64,000 nt of DNA from NCBI RefSeq assembly GCF_019320115.1, contig NC_089581.1, forward strand, positions 72,962,101 to 73,026,100, written 5' to 3'. Numbering within the stretch: position 1 is the first letter of the stretch; every line of letters starts with the position of its first letter. Origin of the DNA: Miscanthus floridulus. Taxonomy: Eukaryota > Streptophyta > Magnoliopsida > Poales > Poaceae. Shown here piece by piece: positions 47,251 to 56,664 of this stretch. A model generated the notes under the pieces. The model saw only the letters and a list, made by a program, of their open reading frames with translations, did not search any database and was not told where the DNA came from. A program made the translations under genes and the position numbers.

Positions 47251-48835
47251 AAAATCTTTTTGTGATGATTTCATTGTGTACCTTATGGACGATACTCCCA
47301 CCTCTATTGCAGAAATGTATGCATCTCTAGACACAGATGATTGGAAAGAAGCTGTTCATAGTGAGATGGACTCGATTCTTTCTAATGGAACTTGGGAATT
47401 ATCTGAGTTATCATTTGGTTGTAAACCTGTGGGCTGTAAGTGGGTGTTCAAGAAGAAGCTTAGACCTGATGATACTATTGACAAGTACAAGGCTTGGCTT
47501 ATGGCCAAGGGTTATACATAGAAGGAAGGTGAGGATTTCTTTGATACTTATTCACCTATTGCTAGAATGACCACTATTCGAGTGCTACATTCCCTAACTG
47601 CCTCATATGGTCTTCTCATTCATCAAATAGATGTGAAGACAACTTTCCTTAATGGAGAGTTGGATGAGGAAATTTATATGGATCCGCTTGATGGGTTTGT
47701 AGTAAAAGGTGAAGAGCGCAAGGTGTGCAAGTTACTAAAATCTTTGTATCACTTGAAACAAGCGCCTAAACAATGGTATGAGAAGTTTGACACAACTTTA
47801 ATGAGTGCGGGCTTTACCATAATTGAGGCCGATAGGTGTGTGCACTATCGAAATGGTGGGGCAATTCTATTATATTATGCTTATATGTCGATGATATTCT
47901 AATCTTTGGCACAAACATTGATGCAATTAATGAGGTCAAGTCTTTTTTTGTCTAAGAGCTTTGACATGAAAGATCTAGGAGAAGCTAATGTGATTCTAAA
48001 CATTAAGCTGATTAAGAATAAGAGTGGGATTACTTTGTTGCAATCTCACTATGTTGAGAAGGTCTTGAGCTGGTTTGGCTTTATGGATAGCAAGCCTTCT
48101 CCAACACCTTATGATCCTAGCGTGACTTTGAGAAAGAACAAAAAGATAGGTAGAGACCATTTGAGATACTCTCAGATCATTGGTTCACTCATGTATTTAG
48201 CTAGCATAACAAGACCAAATATTTCTTTTGCTGTGAGCAAGTTGAGTAGGTACACGTCCAACCCAGGTAATGATCATTGGCATGCACTTGAAAGGGTCTT
48301 GCATTATCTTAAAGGTACAATGAGTTTTGGGATTCAGTATTCTGGGCACCCAGTTGGGCTTGAGGGATATAGTGATTCGAACTGGATATCTGATATTGAC
48401 CAAATCTATGCCACTAGTGGGTATGTGTTTACTCTTGGAGGTGACGCGGTGTCATGGAGGTCATGCAAACAGACTATTTTGAAAAAATCAACCATGGAAG
48501 CAGAACTTACTACTTTAGATACAACTTCTACAGAGGTAGAATGGCTGTGTGAGCTCTTGTTGGACTTGTCGGTGGTTGAAAAACCAATATCAGCTATCCT
48601 TATGAATTGTGATAATTAAACTATGATTACTAAAGTGAACAGTGCTAAGGATAATGCGAAGTCAGCAAGACATGTTAAAAGATGTTTGAAGACTGTCAGG
48701 AAGTTGAGAAACTCTAGAGTAATAGCTATGGCTTATGCGCAAACAAACAAAAACCTGGCAGATCCCTTTACAAAAGGGCTGTCATGGAATGTGATAGAAA
48801 TTGCATCAAGGGAGATGGGTATGAGACCCATGTGA
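47251..48835 (+). pseudogene. Element C reverse transcriptase and RNase H (broken)
   Basis: RT begins around WKEAVHSEMDSI (47341) and has VGCKWVFKKKL, YSPIARMTTIR, LIHQIDVKTTFLNGELDEEI and SLYHLKQAPKQWYEKF. The catalytic YVDD is readable only after a frame change near 47880. RNase H follows (GYSDSNWISDIDQIYATSGY near 48364; KKSTMEAELTT near 48484), and the polyprotein ends ADPFTKGLSW...MGMRPM with TGA at 48833-48835. TAG at 47519 and TAA at 48617 also interrupt it. Confidence 0.85.
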
Positions 48836-49393
48836 ATTTACAATAGTAGTAACCCAACCTTTTTGATCAGAGATCTCGTGACTAAGGATCTAGGAAGAAA
48901 AAGCTATTGGTAAACTGAGGAGAGTAAACTATAACCCTATCTATGTGAAGATGCAATACTCTCAAAGTAATAAGGCACTGTATGGTAGGTTCGCCAATGT
49001 CTTAATGTGTTTTATTGGCTTTAACAAGCGAAGATGCTGTCCTACAGAGCATTCTTGAAAGAACATACCTATATGAGCCCGACTGTATAATGTCACAGTC
49101 TATGAGACTTGGGTAATCTCTAGTAAGCTCATGAAGAGACCAGGGAGTACGACATATATGCTCCACCCATGGGGAAGGCTACTGGCAGCCAGGTACTAGT
49201 TTGACTTTGAGTGAAACTCGTTCGCACAAAACTTGCAATTCAAGGCATAGTCTATTGTTCAAGTTGTGGATGGGTGTAACTTAAAGCTCTAGGCAGATGT
49301 TCAACTTAACAGTCTCTGCTGAAGCACTAGTATATAAACAATAGTGGAAGAATGAAAATATCTATACTAGGTAGTTGAGATCTGGTGGGAGAT
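48836..49393. other. Element C 3' untranslated region
   Basis: About 560 bp between the pol stop and the 3' LTR. No frame. A purine run GGTGGGAGA (49384-49392) just before TGTTAGAATT is the likely polypurine tract. Confidence 0.6.
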
Positions 49394-50202
49394 TGTTAGA
49401 ATTTATATGGATAGTTCCCCTAAATCCATATGAAAAAATTCTAATAAATCTCAAAGGCCCAATACTTGTGTTCCCTAATGGGCTTTAATGTTTAAGCCCA
49501 TAAGTAGAGGTGGGAGGCACAACATCAATTAGTATCATATTGCTAGTTGATGTGGAGGTAGGGGTTCTCATCCCTATATATATGTACCAAACCTCCTGGG
49601 AAAAGACACACCAAAAACTACTATTGGGAGTTCTAGTTTGGAAAATTCAAACGTAGTAAATTAGTATTTTCCTCTTCTGGCTGTTGCGCTGCCGCCGTAG
49701 TCTCTCCATCCCGGCGTCTGCGTGCACTGACGTTCGGGGGAGCAGGTCTCCGGAACCCTCGTACTTGTGATCCTGCACTAGGAGAGGACGAATAAGGTTT
49801 TTATGAAGCGCTTGTCGCGCAACTGCTCCTGACTTTCACGACGAGTCGTCTTCCATCCAAGTTAGGCGGCGCTATATCCCGGCGTATTGGTCGTCAACTG
49901 TTCCGAGCTCTTCCTTCACTACTCATCGACGACTTAGTACCACCACCAGCACCATCTCCCTCTACATCATCTTCACCAGCGACACCATTTTCTTCTGCAA
50001 ACAAAAGATACACACCACGTGACCAATCTATTATTGTCGTTCGTTTACTGTGTTGATCATGATGATCTTAGCTATATTGCTATTAATGTTGCCTGATTTA
50101 ACTAGTATGTTAGAGATCTGCATACTAGTTTATGAGATTGTCATGATTTGTATTATGCTATTAATCTGGAAATTAATCAAGAAATTGCCTAATTATTCAA
50201 CA
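49394..50202 (+). repeat. Element C 3' LTR (809 bp)
   Basis: Starts TGTTAGAATTTATATGG and ends TTATTCAACA (TGTT...AACA ends). The 3' two thirds are repeated at 44291-44895. A TATATATATG stretch near 49577 is a TATA candidate. The interior holds a 110-codon frame (50050-50391 runs out past the LTR), which is an accident of low stop density. Confidence 0.88.
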
Positions 50203-51147
50203 CTAAGCACTCTCGAAATCAAAAAAATGGTGCATGACGTCAAAAGAAAAAGTGATCATGCACTGCATATATTCATTCATGTCGTTGTTGCTAATTTAGT
50301 TAGCGTTGCATGGGTCATCAACACTTGTCTCATCTATCTGCTGCACTATATAAATTCTAGTGCAATCAAAACAAAGGAAGTTTCATGGTAGCTGCCTGCA
50401 TATAAAAAGGAAAAAGCTTGTTAGTTCGTTACTGCCCGCTAGTGACAGAGGATAGACTAGTAGGCCAAATCAATCTTGCATTTAATTAAATGGCGCCCAC
50501 GAAAAAGCATGCTACACCCCTGCCAAGATCACCGGCTACCATGCAAAACCAATCGACATCTGCATATTTCCCGGCCATGATCTGTGTCAATGGATTATGT
50601 CATAATCAATTGATAAACAAAAAAGAAAGCTCTGCATATCATGTCCTGTGTCTAGGTGTATGTGCATCCCTCTCGCAGAAGTGCAAACTAGCCTCTCCGT
50701 CTTGCACGAGAGGCAGCATGGTCAAACCATTTGTACAAGATAACCACAAAAGTACCAAATTAATTTTGTAGAGACAAAATAAAATCAAATGGTCACTCTG
50801 ATGGTTGCTGTCCTAGACAATGTTAATAAATAAAATAATGTTCCCTTTATGCGTTTTAGGTGGTGGTAATCCAATCCCATGTCTTGCTAAACCATATATA
50901 TAATAAACTAAACAAAATTAGTTTATTCAAAATGCTAAATCCAAGCCATGACCAAGATTTACCGTGCAACCCTAAGCTATATGGCTCTGACTTAGCGTAG
51001 TAGCAGACCTTCTACTAGCAGTGTGACATCTTACCGGGTAGGTAGGCACAAAAGGGGGTCTGGTTATTAAGTATGATAGTTCGGGCTTTGGAGGCTTTGG
51101 GTCTATTACTTGGGCTACCTACGGATATGACTAACCATGCACCTAGC
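50203..51147. other. Unassigned intergenic sequence
   Basis: About 950 bp. Short frames (for example 50490-50771) show no domain or codon pattern. I see no RNA gene or clear terminal repeats. May contain decayed elements beyond recognition. Confidence 0.4.
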
Positions 51148-51232
51148 ACCCTGTTCGCTTGTACTTATCAGCACTACTTTTCAGCTATGGAATAATATTT
51201 TTCTCTCACAACAAATCAGAATTAGCATCAGC
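51148..51232 (+). mobile_element. hAT-type miniature element fragment
   Basis: CCTGTTCGCTTGTACTTATC, then TCAGCTATGGAATAATATTTTTCTCTCACAACAAATCAG in broken lengths, is the core of an abundant grass miniature family. The same TTTTTCTCTCACAACAAATC core recurs reversed at 63080-63095. The right terminal part is missing or diverged. Confidence 0.45.
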
Positions 51233-51379
51233 GAGTTGTTGCCTACTAGTAGAAAATATGAAAAGTCTTGTATTGAAACCTGCCGACTTACCTTGGAAGT
51301 GGGTAAGAGGCTACCTACCCCGAGCAAAAGGGAATCACTTCTTTGGGGTAAAGTTGTACAGCTCGATCAAACTGTTATA

Positions 51380-52030
51380 ACAGTCGTGTTCAAGGCTATG
51401 AGCGGCCTGGACCCTCACATGATTAGAAATGGATCTGGTTGGAAAATGGTTATTTATGATGATGTCTTTATGCAATCTAATTAATGGTTTGGGCTCTTTT
51501 ACTCACTTTAGTAATTTAGTAATTCAGGTTGTTCTAATAAAATTTTGCCAATTAAAAATGCTAACCTACAATAATCCTGTGTCAGCTTTATCTTGTTATC
51601 AGCCTTGCATGTCATATTTTCTTGCACTTACGACACAGCCCCAATCTTTAGTAAAAGCTGCTCAGAATATCAATGAAGATGCTGAGTTTTCATAAGTTTA
51701 TCAGAAGTGCTTGGCGGACGAAGCCCTCAATCGACCTTCCTATGTAGTGGAGTTCAGCTATGAGTTTAGACGTTCCGCTTGTGTTTTTGTAAGACCTTTG
51801 TGTCTCTTTCGTATTTAAAGTTACCGCTTATTATGTAATAAATATGGTTTTGTTATACGCTGATGATGTCACAATACATATAAAAATTGATCCTGACATA
51901 AATATAGGTCTTGGTTTTACGAGCCATACTATTTCAGCAGTGTTTTTTCTCATAATAAATTAGCAAATAATACTTTTAGCTATGGCTTTTTAACAAAGCG
52001 AACATGACCTTTTTAAAATCGGTTGTGACA
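51380..52030 (+). repeat. Decayed LTR-like sequence with embedded miniature element
   Basis: The last part (51700-52030) has LTR-end character: TTACCGCTTATTATGTAATA, GCTGATGATGTCACAATACA and final ATCGGTTGTGACA (52018-52030), which I associate from memory with gypsy LTRs of panicoid grasses. No internal coding region follows, so it is a solo or truncated LTR. Between about 51925 and 52005 lies a reversed hAT-type miniature element (AGCAGTGTTTTTTCTCATAA ... AAGCGAACATG). The left border is uncertain. Confidence 0.35.
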
Positions 52031-52325
52031 GTGGGCTCTCGAACTGGGCAACAGCCTGCAGACTTCCGGTTCTCGGCCCGACAACTGTGGTAACAAAAAG
52101 CGCTGACAGTTCCTGAACCATGTTGTACTTTATTGAACGCGTGTCGTTAATCGGTGGCCGCCTGATGGCCGGCCTCATCACCTCGCTCCACCGTTCTCTT
52201 TCTCCAATCATGGCTGCCTTTGCTTCCATTGCGATGCAAGTCACACTGACAAAAAGCCCATCCTAAGCCTAAAGCTTGGGCCTTCGTTAAGACAAAGAAA
52301 AGAAGCCTGTTTGGCACTCTTCACG
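52031..52325. promoter_or_regulatory. Upstream region of the thaumatin-like gene
   Basis: About 295 bp between the decayed LTR and the TATA box. Contains two GGGCC/GCCCA-type motifs (AAAAGCCCATCC near 52254 and CTTGGGCCTTC near 52285), resembling Site II/TCP elements. I see no convincing pathogen-response boxes. The promoter appears bounded by transposon debris. Confidence 0.35.
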
Positions 52326-52332
52326 TATAAAT
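52326..52332 (+). promoter_or_regulatory. TATA box of the thaumatin-like gene
   Basis: TATAAAT, 75 bp upstream of the ATG at 52401. With the usual spacing, transcription would start near 52357 and the 5' leader would be about 45 nt. Confidence 0.65.
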
Positions 52333-52400
52333 CTCCGCCCCGTCGTCGTCATATCTCGCGGGCTTCCCCGCAGCAACATCAAGACGACCGAGGCTAAGAG

Positions 52401-53270
52401 ATGGCGGATCACTACTCGGCGTGGACGACCTCCGGTGCCGCTCGTCATCCGCTCCTCTCCTGTGCGCTCATGGCTCTCGTTAGTTTTGTGGCTGCAGGAC
52501 CCATGGTGCTGGCCGACGCCATCGTCTTCCACGTGGCGAACAAATGCCCGTTCCCGGTGTGGCCGGCGTCCGCCCCCAACACCGGCCACCCGGTGCTCGC
52601 GGGCGGCGGCTTCTACGTCCCTCCGGGCAAGTCGAGGCGCGTCGTCGCGCCGGCCACCTGGAACGGCCGCTTCTGGGCCCGCACCGGGTGCAACTTCACC
52701 GCGAACGGCATGGGCGCCGTGGGCTGCCTCACCGGCGACTGCGAGGGCCGGCTCGCCTGCAACGGGTCCGTGGGCACCCCGCCCGCCACGCTCGTCGAGG
52801 TGAGCCTGCACGAGGACCCCGCCAAGGGGAGCTCCTACGACGTGAGCCTGGTGGACGGGTACAACCTCCCCGTGGCCGTCTCCGCCAAGCCCGGCACGGG
52901 CGGCGCCGACCCGAACAAGTGCGCCATCGCCGGCTGCGCCAAGAACGTGAACGCGGTGTGCCCGCCGGAGCTGCAGGTGACCGCTACCGGCAGCGGCGGC
53001 GGCAAGACGGTGGTGGCGTGCAAGAGCGCGTGCCTCGAGTTCGGGCTCGACGCCTTCTGCTGCCGCGGCGCGTACGCGACGCCGGCGACGTGCCGAGGCA
53101 CCGTCTACTCGCGCCTCTTCAAGGACGCCTGCCCGGCATACTACAGCTACGCGTACGACACCACCGCCGCAACGGCGAGCGGGTGCTACGCCCAGGAGTA
53201 CGTCATCACCTTCTGCCCGTCCAGATGGGGCGACGAGCCCGGTGATCGTGCTGGTGCTGCTCAGATTTGA
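52401..53270 (+). CDS. Thaumatin-like protein (PR-5 family)
   Basis: A 289-codon single exon, the only intact host gene seen. Residues 1-38 look like a signal peptide (hydrophobic CALMALVSFVAAGPMVLA, cleavage probably after Ala38; Met24 is an alternative start). The mature part has 16 Cys (49, 97, 109, 114, 120, 174, 179, 187, 207, 211, 220, 221, 231, 244, 262, 272), the full eight-disulfide set. The family signature is present as CLTGDCEGRLAC, with Val107 where Gly/Phe is usual. Acidic-cleft residues Arg (90 or 94), Glu133, Asp147 and Asp152 are present, but the fifth position, usually Asp in CPDAYSY, reads Ala246 (CPAYYSY). Secreted PR-5 proteins act in fungal defence and beta-glucan binding. 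Family certain, activity inferred. Confidence 0.93.
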   Translation: MADHYSAWTTSGAARHPLLSCALMALVSFVAAGPMVLADAIVFHVANKCPFPVWPASAPNTGHPVLAGGGFYVPPGKSRRVVAPATWNGRFWARTGCNFTANGMGAVGCLTGDCEGRLACNGSVGTPPATLVEVSLHEDPAKGSSYDVSLVDGYNLPVAVSAKPGTGGADPNKCAIAGCAKNVNAVCPPELQVTATGSGGGKTVVACKSACLEFGLDAFCCRGAYATPATCRGTVYSRLFKDACPAYYSYAYDTTAATASGCYAQEYVITFCPSRWGDEPGDRAGAAQI

Positions 53271-53393
53271 TGTCGTCAATCGTCGGTCCGACGGTCGCCA
53301 TGCGTCGACCTTTTCGCACATCTTCTGTATGCGTTATGTGCTTCTGGCGGGGTTTTCACATAGTATTTCTACATACATATACGTAAATACAAC

Positions 53394-53399
53394 AATAAA
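53394..53399 (+). terminator. Polyadenylation signal of the thaumatin-like gene
   Basis: AATAAA about 125 bp after the stop codon. The same signal is preserved in the duplicated 3' end (54397-54402). Confidence 0.6.
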
Positions 53400-53430
53400 A
53401 TTTCTCATGCTTCCGACTATAATAATTCGG

Positions 53431-53848
53431 CTGTGCTAGCCGCGCTCCGACCAGCACGCGCCCGCTCGAGCCTATATTTCGCGCGCCCACCTAGAGCCTG
53501 CACCGCCCGGATGATGCCCGCGTGCAGGGACTGCTCACGCCCCCTCCACTTCTCACGTGTATTTGCAACATGTGCAACACCTGATTTACTTTTACAACAT
53601 TTAAATGAAACACCTGCAACATAGCTCCAAAACAATTGAAATATTTACAACATACGTCTGAAACACTTATAAAACACCAGAAAAAACTTGAAAATTTGTA
53701 CGTAGTCATTGCAAACATCAAGATGAAACACCAACATACGTATGAAAACACATGAAACACTTGCATATATATGCAGCATCCCGATCTAGTTTTACAACAT
53801 CTAATTAAAACAATTCCAACATACGTCTAAAACAGATAAAACATTTAA

Positions 53849-53851
<3 letters not shown>
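53431..53851. repeat. Unclassified element: GC-rich end plus AACAT-rich body
   Basis: Begins GC-rich (GCTAGCCGCGCTCCGACC), then consists of reiterated short units such as GAAACACTTGCA, CAACATACGTCTGAAACA and TTTACAACAT. The last 50 bp of the window (63951-64000: TGTTGCAAGAGTATGTTTCA) carry the reverse complement of such units beside another GC-rich block. Probably one end of a DNA element common in grasses. I cannot classify it. Confidence 0.45.

Positions 53852-53894
<43 letters not shown>
53852..53894. repeat. (AT)n microsatellite
   Basis: An uninterrupted run of alternating T and A of about 43 bp. A shorter (TA)n run lies at 54125-54144, on the other side of the TIR element. Confidence 0.95.
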
Positions 53895-53897
<3 letters not shown>

Positions 53898-54086
53898 TGT
53901 AGCCACTTTGAGTTACGATAATTACTATGTTATTTTACGAGATTATAGTAACTCCTTACTAAGTGATTTAATATAACGTTATGGTAAATATCCCCATATA
54001 TTATAGTAACCCAACTATCGTAAATATGTATTTATATTATGGTAAATTAGTATATAAAATTATAGTAAATGGAGGTGGCTACAGAA
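53895..54086. mobile_element. Small TIR element (192 bp)
   Basis: TTCTGTAGCCAC at 53895-53906 and its exact reverse complement GTGGCTACAGAA at 54075-54086. The interior is very AT-rich with repeated TTATAGTAA / TTACGATAA words. Flanked on both sides by (TA)n, so a TA target duplication cannot be separated from the microsatellite. No coding capacity. Superfamily not determined. Confidence 0.6.
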
Positions 54087-54160
54087 TAACTTATTTTGTA
54101 GCCGGTTACTGAATAGCCTCTCCCTATATATATATATATATATAACCCATTGCAACGTAC

Positions 54161-54430
54161 GCGTAGAGTACGTCATCACCTTCTGCGCGTCCAGATGGGG
54201 CGACGAGCCAGGCGATCGTGCTGGTGCTGGTGCTGGTGCTGCTCAGATTTGATGTCGTCATCGTCAGTCCGACTGTCGCCATGCGTCGAGCTTTTCGAAC
54301 ATGATAACATCTTCTGTATGCGTTGTGTGCTTGTAGCGGGGTTTTCAGTTTTTAACATAGTATTTCTACTTCTACATACATATACGTAAATATAACAATA
54401 AAATTTCTCTTGCTTCCAAATATAATAATT
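54161..54430 (+). pseudogene. Duplicated 3' end of a thaumatin-like gene
   Basis: Repeats the last coding part and 3' UTR of the gene at 53193-53430: GAGTACGTCATCACCTTCTG, CCAGATGGGGCGACGAGCC, the AATAAA signal and the following TTCC-ATAATAATT. The tail carries two extra Gly-Ala codons. Everything upstream of the last 30 codons or so is missing, so it is not a working gene. It indicates that a tandem copy once existed or that the 3' end was duplicated. Confidence 0.85.
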
Positions 54431-54755
54431 TCTTGTTGTAGGCAGAGACGACATTGAATTAAGGAATGCCTTTATACCTAATTAAAGAATGCTTAAAACA
54501 ACAGTGAAGCACAGAGTAAGCAACGGAAACTTTTATAACTTCCTGGGTTTCTCTCTCCCTAGCTTCCTGTATCACATATGTCAAAAACGAGTGAATTTAT
54601 ACTCCAAAAACGAAGTAGTATGTAAGTGAGCTGCAAGCATGTACCTCTGCTAGCTTTATGAGAAATCACATCTATTGTATTTTTTTTCAGAAAACACATT
54701 TGTTTTATTCAGTAGCAAGTTTGCGAGTTATTCGCTACTTTTTGGATGCCACCGA
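54431..54755. other. Unassigned sequence
   Basis: About 325 bp between the thaumatin 3' fragment and the poly(A) end of a minus-strand LINE. No gene or repeat recognised. Confidence 0.4.
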
Positions 54756-55285
54756 TTTTTTTTATCAAACTAGAGGGGTTTGCACCCCAGCTGGAAATTT
54801 ATTTAAAAACAGATGTAAAAAAAAAGTACAACACACAAAATTAAGAGACAAAGAAAGACATAAAGAAAATAAGAAGAAGAACAGAAATTACAATAAATTT
54901 TGGATCCATAAATCAAAAGTGCTTGCGTCCTTGCTTTTTGCTCTTGCTGTCAGAAGATTTAGTTCTCTGTAAAAAAAATTCCTTCAGTGCATTGACTGAG
55001 GTCTGTACGCACATGAAAATGAGATCATTTCTAGCTGTCGAGATTGCCCAGCACTGGATTGTTAAGATCATGAAAAAATGACTGTGAACTTGTGCCCTTA
55101 TTTCTAACAAAGCTTCTGGGAAATCGGAATCCTTGCTGAATGTAATGTTAAACATGTTCCAGCAGCTTTTAGCAAAAGGGCACTCTAAGAACAGGTGCTG
55201 TACTGTTTCCTCCAAGGTGAGTTGACAGAGCATGCAGTTATAAGACTCTAGTTGCATGTTTTTCCTTTTGAGGACGTTTCTTGCG
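54756..55285 (-). mobile_element. Older L1-type LINE, 3' part (minus strand)
   Basis: The minus strand from 55285 encodes ARNVLKRKN, then MQLESYNCMLCQLTLEETVQ and LFLECPFAKSCW (55257-54913), the zinc-binding region at the end of plant L1 ORF2. A 3' UTR follows, with TAAATTTCCAGCTGGGGTGC (minus strand, near 54800) and an A8 tail (T run at 54756-54763). The upstream part continues at 57436-57790. The two parts are separated by a younger LINE. Confidence 0.8.
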
Positions 55286-56018
55286 AGGACTCCATCGATG
55301 AAATCGTACCCATCCTCGGCTGTAAGGTGCAGCAGTTCCCCATCAGATACCTGGGACTCCTACTGAGTACAAAGCCAATACCGAAATCCCATTTCCAATC
55401 TGTGCTGGAGGGAGTGGCTAGAAAGATGCCGCCATGCCACGGCAACCTCATGGCTAGAAGCGGGAGACTCGTATGGATCAAATCAGTACCACGTGCAGTG
55501 CCGATTTATGCGATGATGGCGGAGAATTTGTCACCATGGGCAAGGAAGGAGATTGATGGCATCTGCAGGAGGTTCTTCTGGGCTGGAACGGATGCTTCGG
55601 TCCAAGAAAAATGCATGGTGGCATGGCCAACCGTCTGCAGGCCGACAGAGCTGGGAGGGCTGGGGATCAGCGACCTCAAACTCGCCGGATTTGCCCTACA
55701 AACACGGTGGCTGTGGCTCCAGAAAACAGATCACGACCGGGCGTGGAGCCAACTACCGATCAAGACATCACCAGAAGTGCTGGCATTTTTCAAGGCATCA
55801 ACTTACACGCTGGTTGGGGACGGATGCCAGGCTCTTCTGGGAGGACAAATGGAAACATGGCGAATCCATCTCGGAGATAGCACCATGCTTGTACCAGTTC
55901 GTGCCATCAAGAACGCGCAGAAGACAATATGCGCGGCAAGGGCTGTCCAACAGATCATGGGTGCGATGCATATCCAGTGGAGTATCTCTGCAAGCTATTC
56001 AAGAATACCCGACCCTAT
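55286..56018 (+). pseudogene. LINE ORF2: end of reverse transcriptase
   Basis: Reads FPIRYLGLLLSTKPIPKSHF, MARSGRLVWIKSVPRAVPIY, FFWAGTDASVQEKCMVAWP and GGLGISDLKLAGFALQTRWL, the post-catalytic RT and thumb region of plant L1 ORF2. A frame change near 55830 leads into FWEDKWKHGESISEIAP and AIQEYPTL, where the CACTA element interrupts. The catalytic palm is not present because of 5' truncation. In the whole element this enzyme would perform target-primed reverse transcription. Confidence 0.82.
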
Positions 56019-56664
56019 CACTAGCAGAGAAATGATCTTTCATCCGCTTCAATTTTGGGCTTTAGTCTCGGTATTTTTTTTTACGTCCGAGAGTAAAGAA
56101 AGAATTAGTCCTGGTTGGAGCTACCAACAGGGACTAATGGCTCCTGTCCTGGCACGCTTTCACAGCAGGCCACCTTTAGTCCCGGTTGGTGACACCAACC
56201 GAGACTAAAAGGTCACCCTTTAGTCCCGATTGGTATTACCAACCCGGACTAAAGATCCTTCAACCTTTAGTCCCGGTTGGTAATACCAATCGGGACTAAA
56301 GGGTGACCTTTTAGTCCTGGTTAGTGTCACCAACCCGGATTAAAGGTCTTCCACCCGAGACTAAAGATACCCCACAGGTTAATTCAAAAGGAGAGTGTCC
56401 AGGACCCTATCACATGTGGTGTACAGCTGAATTGGTAAAGAGTTTATGCGCGATGAAAGAGGTCCTGAGTTCGAATCTTATACATTGCAAGAGAGGTCTT
56501 CCTACAATTTTGTTTATTTTTCTTCTAAGGATGGACCTTTAGTCCTGGTTATGTGATCCGGGAATAAAGGTCAGAACCTTTAGTCCCGAATTCATAGTCC
56601 CGGTTGAAAAACCAAGACTAAAGCCAATTCTCAACCAGAACTACAACCCATTTCTCTACTAGTG
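56019..56664. mobile_element. Non-autonomous CACTA-type element (646 bp)
   Basis: Terminal inverted repeats CACTAGCAGAGAAATG (56019-56034) and CATTTCTCTACTAGTG (56649-56664), and a 3-bp target duplication TAT (56016-56018, 56665-56667). CACTA ends plus a 3-bp duplication define the superfamily. The interior is an array of TTTAGTCCCGGTTGGT words and inverted partners (56090-56350), which can form long hairpins, plus a tRNA-like stretch. Removing one TAT and the element restores the LINE frame, which proves the borders. No transposase. Confidence 0.88.
56421..56485 (+). other. tRNA-like stretch (A and B box-like) inside CACTA element
   Basis: CAGCTGAATTGGTAAAGAG (56424-56442) resembles a pol III A box (tAGCtcAgttGGtagAG), and GAGTTCGAATC (56467-56477) a B box, 25 bp apart. 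The T arm can pair (TGAG-TTCGAAT-CTTA). The acceptor stem is not convincing. Not a functional tRNA. Either a captured tRNA/SINE piece or a protein-binding motif. Confidence 0.4.

Larger units (their letters stand above)
44291..50202 (+). mobile_element. Element C: Ty1/copia element, 5' LTR truncated
   Basis: Partial 5' LTR (44291-44895), gag-pol (44935-48835), 3' LTR (49394-50202). Domain order gag, protease, integrase, RT, RNase H marks it as copia. The 5' LTR lacks its first 208 bp, exactly where element B ends, which suggests B inserted into it. The right flank is CTAAG; the left flank is lost. There are frameshifts and nonsense codons throughout. Confidence 0.88.

Noticed and set aside
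50490..50771. 93-codon frame between element C and the thaumatin gene
   Set aside because: No domain, no promoter or codon bias, and stops are rare by chance in this stretch.
52544..53245. 233-codon plus-strand frame overlapping the thaumatin gene
   Set aside because: Arg/Pro-rich out-of-frame translation of the same GC-rich exon, with no family resemblance.
52287..53321. 344-codon frame on the minus strand over the thaumatin-like gene
   Set aside because: Shadow of a GC-rich coding region. The plus strand has the full cysteine pattern, signal peptide and TATA box.
56421..56485. Functional tRNA gene
   Set aside because: A and B boxes are present, but the acceptor stem and anticodon arm do not pair properly. 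Reported only as tRNA-like.
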